Below, piece by piece: positions 45,012-53,486 of a stretch of 64,000 nt of DNA. The position numbers and the translations under genes were made by a program. Origin of the DNA: Acidimicrobiaceae bacterium (GTDB taxonomy: Bacteria > Actinomycetota > Acidimicrobiia > Acidimicrobiales > RAAP-2); the NCBI GenBank assembly GCA_003152015.1, contig PLZF01000090.1:456-64455 (forward strand), read 5' to 3'. The notes under the pieces were generated by a model, which was not told where the DNA came from, searched no databases, and saw nothing but the letters and a program-made list of their open reading frames with translations. Every line of letters begins with the position of its first letter. Position 1 is the first letter of the stretch.

Positions 45012-45550
45012 AGCCGGGCATAGGGAAGCGCACGGAGTCGAGCCTTGGGAACGGACTGGTAACAGCGCTCGCAGGTGCCATAGGTCTTTCGGGTGATTCG
45101 CCCAAGTGCATCATCGATCTCTTCCACTGCGGCCTGGGCCTGGGCCGAGAGGGCCAGGTCGCGCTCGCGGTCGACAGCTGCCGTTCCCCCTTCGCCACCC
45201 TCGGCATCAAACTGTACGTCGCCGGGCTCACGTTCCTGAGCCAGCGAGTCGGCTTCGGCTCGCAAATCCTCAGCCTGACCCTGGCAAACGATGCGCTCTT
45301 CGATTAGCAACACCCGCTGCTCATCGAGAAACTTGGGCTCCTTGGCATAGGGACCTACCGTCGGCCTCTTTGGCGCAGGAGGGACAGAGAGAGCCGCCTT
45401 CTTGGCCGGAGCCGGCTTCGGAGCTGGGGCGACCTGCTTGGCTGGGGCGACCTGCTTGGCTGGGGCCGGCTTCGGAGCCGGGGCGACCTTCTTGGCTCCC
45501 TTACGCGCCGGCGTTGCTTTCACCAATGGCGCCAGCTTCGTTGTCGTCAT
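44972..45550 (-). CDS. DksA/TraR-type zinc finger protein with repetitive N-terminus
   Basis: 192 residues. The first ~65 are low-complexity Ala/Pro/Lys repeats (PAPKPAPAKQVAPAKQV). The rest is a coiled-coil and C4 zinc finger of the DksA/TraR family (YGTCERCYQSVPKARL ... RLCVACKSG). It should bind the RNA polymerase secondary channel; in actinobacteria such proteins are near-universal beside lspA. The ATG is fixed by a textbook TTAGGAGGT 6 nt upstream. The A/P/K tail resembles that of histone-like proteins and may bind nucleic acid (inference). Confidence 0.9.
   Translation of the reverse strand: MTTTKLAPLVKATPARKGAKKVAPAPKPAPAKQVAPAKQVAPAPKPAPAKKAALSVPPAPKRPTVGPYAKEPKFLDEQRVLLIEERIVCQGQAEDLRAEADSLAQEREPGDVQFDAEGGEGGTAAVDRERDLALSAQAQAAVEEIDDALGRITRKTYGTCERCYQSVPKARLRALPYARLCVACKSGGLSRR
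45411..45489. repeat. in-gene tandem repeats encoding the Pro/Ala/Lys tail
   Basis: An exact 18-bp unit (ggggcgacctgcttggct) occurs twice head to tail at 45426-45461, nested in a 54-bp-spaced near repeat (45411-45434 and 45465-45488, one mismatch). It encodes the APAKQV/PAPKPAPAK repeats of the DksA/TraR-like protein and would be prone to copy-number change. Confidence 0.8.
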
Positions 45551-45879
45551 TACTTCAACCTCCTAAGGGACCGATCGCATCCGCCATGAGCCCGATTGGA
45601 CCCAAAAAAACCAAGTAACACTACGTAGTGATGAGCGGGTGACGATACCGTGCCCTGCTGCCTCCGGCAATCCGAATATCCACATACCGTGCCGGGCACC
45701 CTAGCGGGAGAATGGCCATCGTCATCCCACTTCAGGAGCGAGAGCCATTATTTGCCTCATTACGAGGGCCCGAAACCTCCCAAGGCCAGCACCAGCAGAG
45801 GCGTATTTCTAGAATCCAGCCGCTTCGAGGGTCAGCGTGGCGGAGAGAGTCCGTCGAACCTCACCGATCAACCATCCGC
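45551..45879. other. 329-nt intergenic region between divIVA and the DksA/TraR gene
   Basis: No gene is supported; short open frames here lack codon bias and ribosome sites. It holds the DksA/TraR gene's ribosome site (next to 45550), a T7 tract on the minus strand (45604-45610) and a 12-bp perfect palindrome CACTACGTAGTG (45619-45630) that overlaps possible minus-strand -10 hexamers, so it is a candidate operator or promoter element. ileS, which often lies in this part of the cluster, is absent. Confidence 0.5.
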
Positions 45880-46614
45880 TCAGTTCGGGCGAGCCTGAGC
45901 TGCTTCGCCCGTTCTCGGCATGCTCCTCGCACCGGCCGATTGATTGGCGTCCGCTGCCTGTGGCCTGGGCTGACCCGAGGTTGACCCTTGTGCCGGGCGC
46001 TTGGCGTTCCCACCCGATGCCTGGCCGCTCCCGCCACCGGGTCGCCCCGCCAAGGCTGCAGCCGGCTGCACGTTGTCATCGACCCATTTGATGACCTCGG
46101 TGAGTGCCGCCCTCAGTCGCTGGCGTTCCGCCTCGAGATGGCGAGCCATGGCCTCGACATCGCCGGACAGCTGAACCCTGATTCTCTCGAGGCGGGTGAC
46201 TTCCTCACGTAGGCGCCGCTCAGAGTCGACAGTGGTTTGCGCGACGTTCGACTCGGCATCGGCCCGTACTCTCCGGGCATGGGCGTCGGCCTCGGCCACC
46301 AGCTTCGCAGCTTGCGCCTCGGCGTCCGCCTTTGTCTCGTCCACAAATTTCTGCGCCAGGAGAAGCGTGCGCTGCAGCGTGTCGTCGGCCACGTCGGGAG
46401 CCGGCCGGTGCTCGGCCGATGCCTCCAGTTGGGAGATGCGTTCTCCCGCCTGGCGGAGGCGCTCACTCGTCTGTCGCAGCTGCTCCTGGAGGCCTTCGGC
46501 TTCGGCCGCGGCCTTCTCCAAGTATTCGTCCACGTCATCCCGGTGATACCCCTTGAGGGTCTCACGGAACTCGACGGTCCGTAGCGAATCAAGAGCAGAT
46601 TGTGATGAAGCCAT
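45880..46614 (-). CDS. divIVA: DivIVA/Wag31 polar growth and division protein
   Basis: 244 residues. The membrane-binding N-terminal domain (LDSLRTVEFRETLKGYHRDDVDEYLEKAAAEAEGLQ) is followed by a long coiled coil to about residue 175 and a disordered Gly/Ala/Pro/Gln-rich tail. It recruits cell-wall machinery to poles or septa in actinobacteria. The ATG at 46614 is preferred over upstream ATGs because TAGCAT ends 7 nt before it. The start has MASSQSALDSL rather than the Wag31 LTPADV-type opening, so the membrane-inserting tip is atypical. Confidence 0.9.
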   Translation of the reverse strand: MASSQSALDSLRTVEFRETLKGYHRDDVDEYLEKAAAEAEGLQEQLRQTSERLRQAGERISQLEASAEHRPAPDVADDTLQRTLLLAQKFVDETKADAEAQAAKLVAEADAHARRVRADAESNVAQTTVDSERRLREEVTRLERIRVQLSGDVEAMARHLEAERQRLRAALTEVIKWVDDNVQPAAALAGRPGGGSGQASGGNAKRPAQGSTSGQPRPQAADANQSAGARSMPRTGEAAQARPN

Positions 46615-46621
46615 GCTGAGC

Positions 46622-46627
46622 ATGCTA
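46622..46627 (-). promoter_or_regulatory. leaderless -10 element for divIVA
   Basis: TAGCAT, 7 nt before the ATG at 46614, in the gap after yggT. The third copy of this exact hexamer at a gene start in the window. Confidence 0.5.
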
Positions 46628-46711
46628 GTGGCGCCAGGCACACGGCCCGTGGATAGCTCCTCCTTGGTTCGGAGTCGCTTCCCGGACAGAGTCATTCACG
46701 TGATGCCCGGG

Positions 46712-46972
46712 TTAGCCAAGGATCAGCGGGAGCAGCACGACCTCGATGACGATGATGACGATCAGGACCGACATATCCAGCCCGACCCCACCGATCCGGG
46801 CGGTGGGAATGACCCGTCGCACCAGATTGAGTACCGGATCGCACACCGTGGCGAGCCCACGCTGAATGCTCCGGATGGGTGAGTCATATGAGGGCTGTAC
46901 CCAACTCAGGAGGGAGTACGCGATCAAGACCAATACATAGAGCTGAAGGATGTAACCGACGAACCTCAACAT
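46712..46972 (-). CDS. yggT: YggT family membrane protein
   Basis: 86 residues, two hydrophobic segments (about 3-24 and 66-85) flanking the loop with SWVQPSYDSPIRS and CDPVLNLVRRVIPTARIGGVGLD, the YggT hallmark. Its role is unclear, but it sits between sepF and divIVA in most Gram-positives and is linked to division or osmotic adaptation. The ribosome site is weak. Confidence 0.93.
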   Translation of the reverse strand: MLRFVGYILQLYVLVLIAYSLLSWVQPSYDSPIRSIQRGLATVCDPVLNLVRRVIPTARIGGVGLDMSVLIVIIVIEVVLLPLILG

Positions 46973-47019
46973 GACAGCTCAGAGCCTCTCGGCGAGGTCG
47001 CCAGCCGACTGGTTCTCGA

Positions 47020-47577
47020 TCAGGGGTTGACCAGGCCGCGCTCGGTGAGGCGCTGCCGCTCCTCGTCCGACACTTTGACGTTTGACGGCGTCAGCAGGAA
47101 CACTTCGTCGGCCACCCGTTCCATGCCACCCGCCAACGCATAGGTGACGCCGCTGCAGAAATCGATCATCCTTCGCTGTAGGTCGCGATCGCCGTTTTGA
47201 AGGTTCACAATGACCGGCTGGTTGCTCATCAACCGGTTGGCAATCTCCTGGGCATCAGCAAAGCGATTCGGCGCCACCACGTGGACCTTGGCCCCTACTG
47301 ACTCTGCGGACATGGGCCTGATCGAGGACGTGCGGGCCGCAATCGTAGGCTGCTGGGCGACAGGCACGGGACCGGGCGTGTGCTCCGTCGAGAGGGTCCG
47401 GATCCGGCTGGGCGCCACCGTCGGCAGCGCCTCATCCCTCTCGTCCATCCGTCTGGGGCGCTGAGGGGCGCGACCCAACGTCCCGGGACCCCGGGGCTCG
47501 TCGTAGTCATAGTCGTCATAATCGTCATCGACGAGACCTAGATAGGCCATCGTCTTTTTCATAAATGAGGCTGCCAT
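47020..47577 (-). CDS. sepF: cell division protein SepF
   Basis: Membrane anchor for FtsZ, essential where FtsA is lacking, as here. 185 residues: an amphipathic N-terminus (MAASFMKKTMAYLGLV), an acidic YDDYDYDE linker and variable region, then the SepF core (KVHVVAPNRFADAQEIANRLMSNQPVIVNLQNGDRDLQRRMIDFCSGVTYALAGGMERVADEVFLLTPSNVKV). The ATG at 47577 has GGAGG 6 nt upstream; a second ATG (MKKTMAYLGL) lies five codons in. Confidence 0.95.
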   Translation of the reverse strand: MAASFMKKTMAYLGLVDDDYDDYDYDEPRGPGTLGRAPQRPRRMDERDEALPTVAPSRIRTLSTEHTPGPVPVAQQPTIAARTSSIRPMSAESVGAKVHVVAPNRFADAQEIANRLMSNQPVIVNLQNGDRDLQRRMIDFCSGVTYALAGGMERVADEVFLLTPSNVKVSDEERQRLTERGLVNP

Positions 47578-47638
47578 CTTTCCCTCCGCCCGACAGCGTA
47601 GTGCGTGTCTCACCCGGTAGGTGGATACCCGGGCACTT

Positions 47639-48313
47639 TCAGCCCTTGGGTGGTCGTTCGCCGAAAAGTCCCCGTCCGATGCGTACCATCGTCGAACCTT
47701 CAGCCACCGCTACTTCAAGATCATCGGTCATCCCCATGGAACGAACGGGCAGGTCAAGTCGGTCCGCCATCGTTGCCACCAGATGAAATCCCGAACGGGA
47801 CCCCTCGGGTGGCCCCGGCCGGCCAACAGCCATCAGACCGACAACATCGAGGTCCACGTCGCGCAGGACCGACACCAGCTCCGGTACATCCTGGGGGTCG
47901 CAACCGCCCCGTCCGGGAAGCCCGGCAATGTCGACCTGGACGAGCACGGTCGCGCCGGGGCGCCGTCGGGCGATGGCTCGTCCTTCCTCCACCCGGCTGA
48001 CCCCTTGCCAACATGCAACCACCGGTGCCAGGCGCGGAACCTTGTTGCGCTGTATGGAGCCAAGAAAATGCCACCTGGGGATGGGCTCGGTTCCTTCCGT
48101 CGCTGTCGCCTTCACCAGCAGCTCATCGGCATAGTTCTCCCCGATATCGAGGATGTCGGCCGCCAGGGCCGCCCGCACCGCATCTTCACTGAAGCCTTTG
48201 GTGACGGCCACCACGGTGACAGCTGCAGGATCTGGTGAACATGCCGAAATCCTTTGGCGAATGGCGGCCAGGCGGCCAGAGATGAAGTCGGCACTGAATT
48301 GTGCCGGCGTCAT
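47639..48313 (-). CDS. yggS: YggS family PLP homeostasis protein
   Basis: A pyridoxal-phosphate-binding TIM-barrel protein of 224 residues without known enzymatic activity, involved in PLP balance. The PLP lysine is Lys39 in VVAVTKGF; IGENYADELLVK, WHFLGSIQRNKV and GMTDDLEVAVAEGSTMVRIGRGLFGER are family signatures. Its ATG overlaps the pgeF stop by 4 nt (ATGA). Confidence 0.95.
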   Translation of the reverse strand: MTPAQFSADFISGRLAAIRQRISACSPDPAAVTVVAVTKGFSEDAVRAALAADILDIGENYADELLVKATATEGTEPIPRWHFLGSIQRNKVPRLAPVVACWQGVSRVEEGRAIARRRPGATVLVQVDIAGLPGRGGCDPQDVPELVSVLRDVDLDVVGLMAVGRPGPPEGSRSGFHLVATMADRLDLPVRSMGMTDDLEVAVAEGSTMVRIGRGLFGERPPKG

Positions 48314-49065
48314 GGTCGGGGGGATTCTGCTATCGACCAGACAACCAGCGCTTGGCGGCCGTCATCTCGGCGGCCCCGGTGCGAGAAGTACCTGTCGCTA
48401 CAGGAGGTGCAGGCATCGATCCCCGGGACAGGACAGACGTTGGCACCATCGAAGGCGGCAGCTACGGCGGCGGGCACGTCCAGTGCCGGGCGGCCACCTG
48501 AGGTCACCGAGCGGATCCCGTCGCCATACCGGGCAGCCACCGAGGCCAGATCATCCTCGGAGAATTCATAGCATTCGGCGTGGATTGTCGGGCCCAGGGC
48601 CCCGTGCACCACGGTGGCACCGAGATCACGCATGGCTGCGGTGGCCACCTCGATCACTCCCCCCAGCAGTCCCCGCCACCCGGCGTGGACTGCCGCGAAC
48701 ACCCCTTCCTCACTGCCCAGCGCAATTGACGCGCAATCGGCGGTCAGTATGGCCAGCCCCGCCGAAGGCGACGCCGACACCATTCCGTCCCCTTCGAGGA
48801 CAGATCGGGTCCGGTGGCCATCATCCACTACGGCGTCGCCGGTCTCATGGATGATATGGACTTCGGCCCCGTGCACCTGCCGAAGGCAATGGAGGTACCC
48901 GCCGCCCGAAGGGTTTCCGGTTGCCTCGGTGGCGAACCTCCGGAGTGCTTCCCCGCCTTGATGCCCGTCCGGTCGCCACCGCAGGTCCCCGTGCGAGCGA
49001 TCCGACCAAGTGGCCCGGATGTCACCGACAACGGTGACGATGGCCGGAGAAGGGCTCTGGGTCAG
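48310..49065 (-). CDS. pgeF: YfiH/PgeF-type purine nucleoside/peptidoglycan editing protein
   Basis: 251 residues if it starts at CTG 49065. Catalytic residues match the family: His64 in RQVHGAEV, Cys110 in [10 protein letters not shown], His126 in [12 protein letters not shown]. The N-terminal part ([13 protein letters not shown]) is recognisable but divergent. Between the frame's upstream stop (49084) and position 48876 there is no ATG, GTG or TTG, and starting at GTG 48876 would delete about 62 residues. The CTG overlaps the ftsZ stop as CTGA, like the ATGA/GTGA junctions elsewhere. A non-standard start or a base error must explain this. Confidence 0.82.
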   Translation of the reverse strand: MTQSPSPAIVTVVGDIRATWSDRSHGDLRWRPDGHQGGEALRRFATEATGNPSGGGYLHCLRQVHGAEVHIIHETGDAVVDDGHRTRSVLEGDGMVSASPSAGLAILTADCASIALGSEEGVFAAVHAGWRGLLGGVIEVATAAMRDLGATVVHGALGPTIHAECYEFSEDDLASVAARYGDGIRSVTSGGRPALDVPAAVAAAFDGANVCPVPGIDACTSCSDRYFSHRGRRDDGRQALVVWSIAESPRP

Positions 49066-50186
49066 CGAAGGAACGACGGGACGTCAAAGTCGTCGTCCCC
49101 GATGTCGAGGTCGTCATCCGCCGGAGAGGCGAAAATATCCTCGTGTGCCGTGTCCAAGCCGAGCACCTTGCTGCGACCTTCGTCACGGCCGGTCGTGGAC
49201 GGCGCCGGCTCGGCCCCACCGCGGCCGCCGGACTCCCAGCGTTCGAATCCAGCCGCGATCACCGTGACCCGGACTTCCTCGCCCATCTCTTCGTCGATGA
49301 CACTACCGAAAATGATGTTGGCATCGGGGTGAGCCACCCCGTGAATGATCTCCGCTGCCTCATTGACCTCGAAGAGGCCGAGATCGGGACCGCCGGCGAT
49401 GTTGAGCAAGATGCCGCGGGCGCCCTCGATCGATGCCTCCAAGAGGGGACTGGTAATGGCCGCCCTGGCTGCATTCACCGCCCGTCCCTCGCCGGTGGAC
49501 GATCCGATCCCCATGATCGCCGTACCGGCGTTGCTCATGATCATCTTCACGTCAGCGAAGTCTGTATTTATCAGACCGGGAATCGTAATCAGGCTGGTGA
49601 TGCCTTGGACGCCCTGCATGAGAACTTCATCCGCCATCTTGAATGCGTTGACCATGGTGGTCTTTTCGCTCGACACGGTCAGCAACCGGTCATTGGGGAT
49701 GATGATGAGGGTGTCAACCTTCTCTTTCAGGTTCTGGATACCAGCCTCGGCCTGGACCGAGCGCCGACGGCCTTCGAAGGTGAAGGGACGGGTCACAACA
49801 CCGATGGTGAGGGCGCCCAGGCTCTTGGCGATTTCGGCCACGACCGGGGCGGCGCCGGTTCCCGTACCGCCGCCCTTGCCAGCGGTGATGAAGACCATGT
49901 CGGCACCCTTCAGCGCCTCCTCGATCTCTGACCGGTGCTCTTCGGCCGCCAGGCGCCCGACTTCGGGGTCGCTCCCGGCTCCGAGCCCATGGGTCAGCTG
50001 ACGACCGATGTCCAACTTGAGATCGGCGTCACTCATCAGGAGTGCTTGCGCGTCGGTATTGGTCGCGATGAACTCGACCCCCCGAAGGCCGGCGTCGATC
50101 ATGCGATTGACGGCGTTTACGCCGCCACCTCCAACGCCTACCACCTTGATGACAGCGAAGTAATTGTTCTGAGCAGGAACGGTCAT
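49062..50186 (-). CDS. ftsZ: cell division GTPase FtsZ
   Basis: 374 residues from [22 protein letters not shown], with the tubulin signature GGGTGTG at 105-111, the T7 region and the conserved C-terminal peptide [11 protein letters not shown] that binds SepF and FtsW. A ribosome site (AAGGGA) precedes the ATG. A strong promoter lies within the 147-nt gap after ftsQ, so FtsZ can be made independently of the upstream wall genes. No ftsA is present. Confidence 0.98.
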   Translation of the reverse strand: MTVPAQNNYFAVIKVVGVGGGGVNAVNRMIDAGLRGVEFIATNTDAQALLMSDADLKLDIGRQLTHGLGAGSDPEVGRLAAEEHRSEIEEALKGADMVFITAGKGGGTGTGAAPVVAEIAKSLGALTIGVVTRPFTFEGRRRSVQAEAGIQNLKEKVDTLIIIPNDRLLTVSSEKTTMVNAFKMADEVLMQGVQGITSLITIPGLINTDFADVKMIMSNAGTAIMGIGSSTGEGRAVNAARAAITSPLLEASIEGARGILLNIAGGPDLGLFEVNEAAEIIHGVAHPDANIIFGSVIDEEMGEEVRVTVIAAGFERWESGGRGGAEPAPSTTGRDEGRSKVLGLDTAHEDIFASPADDDLDIGDDDFDVPSFLR

Positions 50187-50242
50187 TATTCCCTTACCCT
50201 CGACAAAAGGTTGAAACCGTTCCAACCAGCGAGTTCGACACA

Positions 50243-50271
50243 ACGATACGGTTAGTGGAGTACCTGGTCAA
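50243..50271 (-). promoter_or_regulatory. ftsZ promoter: TTGACC - 17 nt - TATCGT
   Basis: The -35 at 50266-50271 and the -10 at 50243-50248 (minus strand) have exact 17-nt spacing. Transcription should begin near 50236, leaving a leader of about 50 nt with the AAGGGA ribosome site. One of the two best promoters in the window. Confidence 0.75.
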
Positions 50272-50333
50272 GCACCATCGACGCCGTCGTGAGTCTACGT
50301 CGTCTCGGACCCGCAACGAGGGATGGGTCATCA

Positions 50334-51140
50334 TCAGCTCTCGGTGGGTGCTTCGGGGACCGTCACATCGATGGTCTTCTTCCCCTGGAGCGATGCGTGG
50401 GCGATGATACTGGCCACGTCCTGGTACTTGACGGTCAGATCGGTGACCGTGCCCATGACCACCGTGAGGCCCGAGTTGAGGGCGAGGTCGACAGTTGTGT
50501 CCGGTGCCACGGTGATGGAGAGCACCTGGGCAGAAAAGGCCAAAGGCAGAGTCCGACACACCTGTAGTCCGGGTCCGGCTGCCGCAGGCAGCGTGGTTCC
50601 GACCCCGGCCGGAACCACGGACCCCTTGGCCGTGGATACCACGAGTTGAATGAAACCAGTCGGCTGGGTCGGTTGGACCGCCAGAATTCGCCCTGAACCG
50701 TCCACCTGTGACCACGAGTTGGCCCGCCCGGCCATCATGGCCATTGGAATCCTTTCACTCACCGCGATCTGCACGCCGTCGGGCCAGTGTCTGGTGACCC
50801 GAGCAGAGGCAATGAAGGGCAGTGCCTTCACCCGGGCCTCGGCACCAGAGGGGCTCACGTTGATCATCAGGGGTCGGTGGGCCAGACCGGCAGCCGTCAC
50901 AATGGCGGCCGTGCTGGTATGCGGATGGGTGCCGGTCACCGCCACCACCCGGGCGGTGAAGAGCGAGGTGTGGAGCAGTGCCGCTCCCCCGGCGACGATC
51001 GCCACCGCCACCACTACGGCGATGACCACCCGGAGGCGGCGCCGACCGACCCGTCGCCGCACGGCAAGACGCCGTTGCCGGATCCGAGGGTCGATGGACG
51101 GACGACCCGAAGTGGATGTGCCGCGGGGTGGCGGGGTCAC
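50334..51140 (-). CDS. ftsQ: cell division protein FtsQ
   Basis: Septal complex protein, 268 residues. A basic cytoplasmic tail of about 37 (RQRRLAVRRRVGRRRLR), one membrane helix (about 38-58), then the extracellular POTRA domain (VVAVTGTHPHTSTAAIVTAAGLA ... HWPDGVQIAVSERIPMA) and the beta domain. The GTG start overlaps the murB stop by 4 nt. Confidence 0.92.
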   Translation of the reverse strand: MTPPPRGTSTSGRPSIDPRIRQRRLAVRRRVGRRRLRVVIAVVVAVAIVAGGAALLHTSLFTARVVAVTGTHPHTSTAAIVTAAGLAHRPLMINVSPSGAEARVKALPFIASARVTRHWPDGVQIAVSERIPMAMMAGRANSWSQVDGSGRILAVQPTQPTGFIQLVVSTAKGSVVPAGVGTTLPAAAGPGLQVCRTLPLAFSAQVLSITVAPDTTVDLALNSGLTVVMGTVTDLTVKYQDVASIIAHASLQGKKTIDVTVPEAPTES

Positions 51141-52069
51141 CCGGCGCCCGACCCCGGGCCACTGAAACCGACCATACGCACTTCCGTCCTGAGCGCCACC
51201 CCGGTCGTCTCAGCCACCACTGCCTGCACGTGAGCAATCAACCTGGCCACGTCATCAGCGGAGCCGCGCTCGTCGGCCTGAATGAAGTTGGCGTGTTTCT
51301 TCGAAACCTCAGCACTTCCGAGCCTGAAGCCCTTCAATCCGGACTCCTCGATCAACCGCCCAGCTGAGTCACCGTCCGGGTTGGTGAAGACCGACCCGGC
51401 ATTACTTCCACCGGGTTGGTTGGCACGGCGCCATCTCACGATGTCGGCAATCGTGGCCGCTCCGATCTCGGGGTCACCGGGAATCAACCCGAAGGTGGCG
51501 GACACAACCACATCGGTGGAGGACAGCACGGTGTGGCGGTACCCACTCTGCAACCGTGCGGCCGGGCCGTCTGTTGCCGTAGCCGTCATGAGATCCACCC
51601 ATCGATAGCCAACCAGGGTGGCGACGGTATCCGAACCATGCCCACCGGCGTTCATCCGCACGGCACCGCCAACCGAACCGGGGACCCCCACCGCCCATTC
51701 CAGCCCGGACAGCCCGGCCGCCGTCGTCCGGCGGGCCAGTACGGGAAGGCTGACCGACGCCCCCGCCCGAACCTCCATGCCGTCGATGGCCAACTCCTCG
51801 AATCCTTTGTCCAGCGTCACCACCAGGCCGGAGAATCCACCGTCGGCCACCAGGAGGTTGGAGCCCCGGCCGAGGACAAGCACGGGAACTGGCACCCCGT
51901 TGACCGCCCTGGCCACCTCCACCAGGTCATCTTCGTCGGCCGGCTCGACCAGGAGTGCCGCTGTCCCTCCCACCCGATAGGTGGTGCGCACGCCCAGGGG
52001 GGCATCCCACTGGGCCCGGTGCCCAAGCGCTTCTCCAACGCAACGCAGGTCGTCGGAGACGGCCGTCAC
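51137..52069 (-). CDS. murB: UDP-N-acetylenolpyruvoylglucosamine reductase
   Basis: FAD-dependent reduction giving UDP-MurNAc. 310 residues from GTG, 7 nt after the murC stop. Signatures: TTYRVGGTAALLVEP, LGRGSNLLVADGGFSGLVV, VGVPGSVGGAVRMNAGGHG, and SGLKGFRLGSAEVSKKHANFI with the catalytic Ser in NAGSVFTNP. The frame is open upstream inside murC, but that part shows no homology. Confidence 0.95.
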   Translation of the reverse strand: MTAVSDDLRCVGEALGHRAQWDAPLGVRTTYRVGGTAALLVEPADEDDLVEVARAVNGVPVPVLVLGRGSNLLVADGGFSGLVVTLDKGFEELAIDGMEVRAGASVSLPVLARRTTAAGLSGLEWAVGVPGSVGGAVRMNAGGHGSDTVATLVGYRWVDLMTATATDGPAARLQSGYRHTVLSSTDVVVSATFGLIPGDPEIGAATIADIVRWRRANQPGGSNAGSVFTNPDGDSAGRLIEESGLKGFRLGSAEVSKKHANFIQADERGSADDVARLIAHVQAVVAETTGVALRTEVRMVGFSGPGSGAG

Positions 52070-52076
52070 CGACCGC

Positions 52077-53486
52077 CTACCATCCCTGGCTGTCCAGGAG
52101 TTCGTCGGGGAGCGACGTGAGGTCGCCGGCGCCAAGGGTGAAGCACAGGTCCCCGGGCCGGACGATCTCCTGGATAATTTGGCGTAGCTCGCTCCGCCCC
52201 GGCACGTATCGCACAGTCTTGTCCGGGCTCGACCGACGGATGGCGTCGGCCACCAGTTCACCCGACACACCGGGAATCGGAGCTTCACCCGCCCCGTACA
52301 CGTCGGTCACCACCACCACGTCAGCGTCGGCGAAGGCACCACCGAACTCCTCCCACAGCGCTTGGGTCCGGCTGTACCGATGGGGTTGGAATACCGCGAT
52401 CACTCGTTGCCAGCCACCGTCCTGGGCGGCTTCCAGCATCGCCTTGACCTCACTGGGCAGATGGGCATAGTCGTCCACGAACGTCACGCCGTTGGCATCG
52501 CCCCTGAACTCGAACCGACGGGCTACACCGGCGAACCTGGCCAGGGCACGGGCTGCGGCATCGAAGGAAACCCCGGCAGCCAGACCGGCCACCGCCGCCA
52601 CCGCCGCATTCCGGGCATTGTGAAGCCCAGGGACGGGAATGGACAGATGACCCAGCGGCGCCCCTGTTCCATCGAGCAGATCGAAAGCGATCGAACTACG
52701 GGACGGGCTGATGTTGACCATCCTCCGGCTGCAGTCGGTGCCGGTCCCGACCGTCTCTGCCCCGTTGCGACGTCCGATCTCCGAAGCTATCGGGTCATCC
52801 CCACCCACCACGGGCGGAAGCGACGCATGAGATACAAAATCCTCGAATGCCGCCTGTACCGCGTCGAAAGAGCCATAGTGATCGAGATGGTCGGCCTCCA
52901 CATTGGTCACGATGGCGATCTCGGGATCCAGAGACAGGAACGTCCCGTCACTCTCGTCGGCTTCGACCACCAACCACTCTCCGTCGTCCCAGACAGCATT
53001 GGTCCCGATCTCATTGACTTCGCCGCCAATGATGAACGAAGGGCGCAGTCCCGCCTCGACCAGCATCAGTGCCAGCATCGAAGCCGTGGTTGTCTTCCCG
53101 TGGGTCCCGGCAACCGCTATACATCGCCGCAAGGAGGCGATGGCGGTCAACGCCTCGGCCCGGCGGTAGACCGGAATCCCCCGGCGCACGGCTTCGGCCA
53201 CCTCGGGGTTGAGATCGCTCACGGCGGAAGAACGGGTCACCACGTCGGCCGCTCCCAGATTTACCGGGTCGTGGCCCACAGCCACGGATATCCCTGCGCC
53301 CCGCAATCGGTCGGTGACCGATGAATCCTTCAGGTCGCTTCCGGTCACCGTGTGGCCCATGGTGGCGAGCACCATGGCGATCGCACTCATCCCGGCCCCG
53401 CCGATCCCCACGACGTGGATGGCCATCGGTCGGGAGACATCGAGCCTCGGCGGCGTGCGCTCGTTCTTCATCGTTCGCCCTTTCAT
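52077..53486 (-). CDS. murC: UDP-N-acetylmuramate-L-alanine ligase
   Basis: Adds L-alanine to UDP-MurNAc. 469 residues with the Rossmann-like GIGGAGMSAIAMVLATMGHTVTGSD, the ATP loop AVAGTHGKTTTASML, VVEADESDGTFL, the VTNVEADHLDHYG motif, and the C-terminal VDDYAHLPSEVKAML and FQPHRYSRT. Starts in an ATGA overlap with murG. It is the only amino-acid ligase in the cluster besides murE. Confidence 0.97.
   Translation of the reverse strand: MKGRTMKNERTPPRLDVSRPMAIHVVGIGGAGMSAIAMVLATMGHTVTGSDLKDSSVTDRLRGAGISVAVGHDPVNLGAADVVTRSSAVSDLNPEVAEAVRRGIPVYRRAEALTAIASLRRCIAVAGTHGKTTTASMLALMLVEAGLRPSFIIGGEVNEIGTNAVWDDGEWLVVEADESDGTFLSLDPEIAIVTNVEADHLDHYGSFDAVQAAFEDFVSHASLPPVVGGDDPIASEIGRRNGAETVGTGTDCSRRMVNISPSRSSIAFDLLDGTGAPLGHLSIPVPGLHNARNAAVAAVAGLAAGVSFDAAARALARFAGVARRFEFRGDANGVTFVDDYAHLPSEVKAMLEAAQDGGWQRVIAVFQPHRYSRTQALWEEFGGAFADADVVVVTDVYGAGEAPIPGVSGELVADAIRRSSPDKTVRYVPGRSELRQIIQEIVRPGDLCFTLGAGDLTSLPDELLDSQGW

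Noticed and set aside
45650..45898. An 82-codon plus-strand frame in the divIVA-DksA/TraR spacer
   Set aside because: No ribosome site, poor codon bias and overlap with the end of divIVA.
49235..49260. CGTTCGAATCC resembling a tRNA T-arm
   Set aside because: Located inside ftsZ coding sequence without a cloverleaf.
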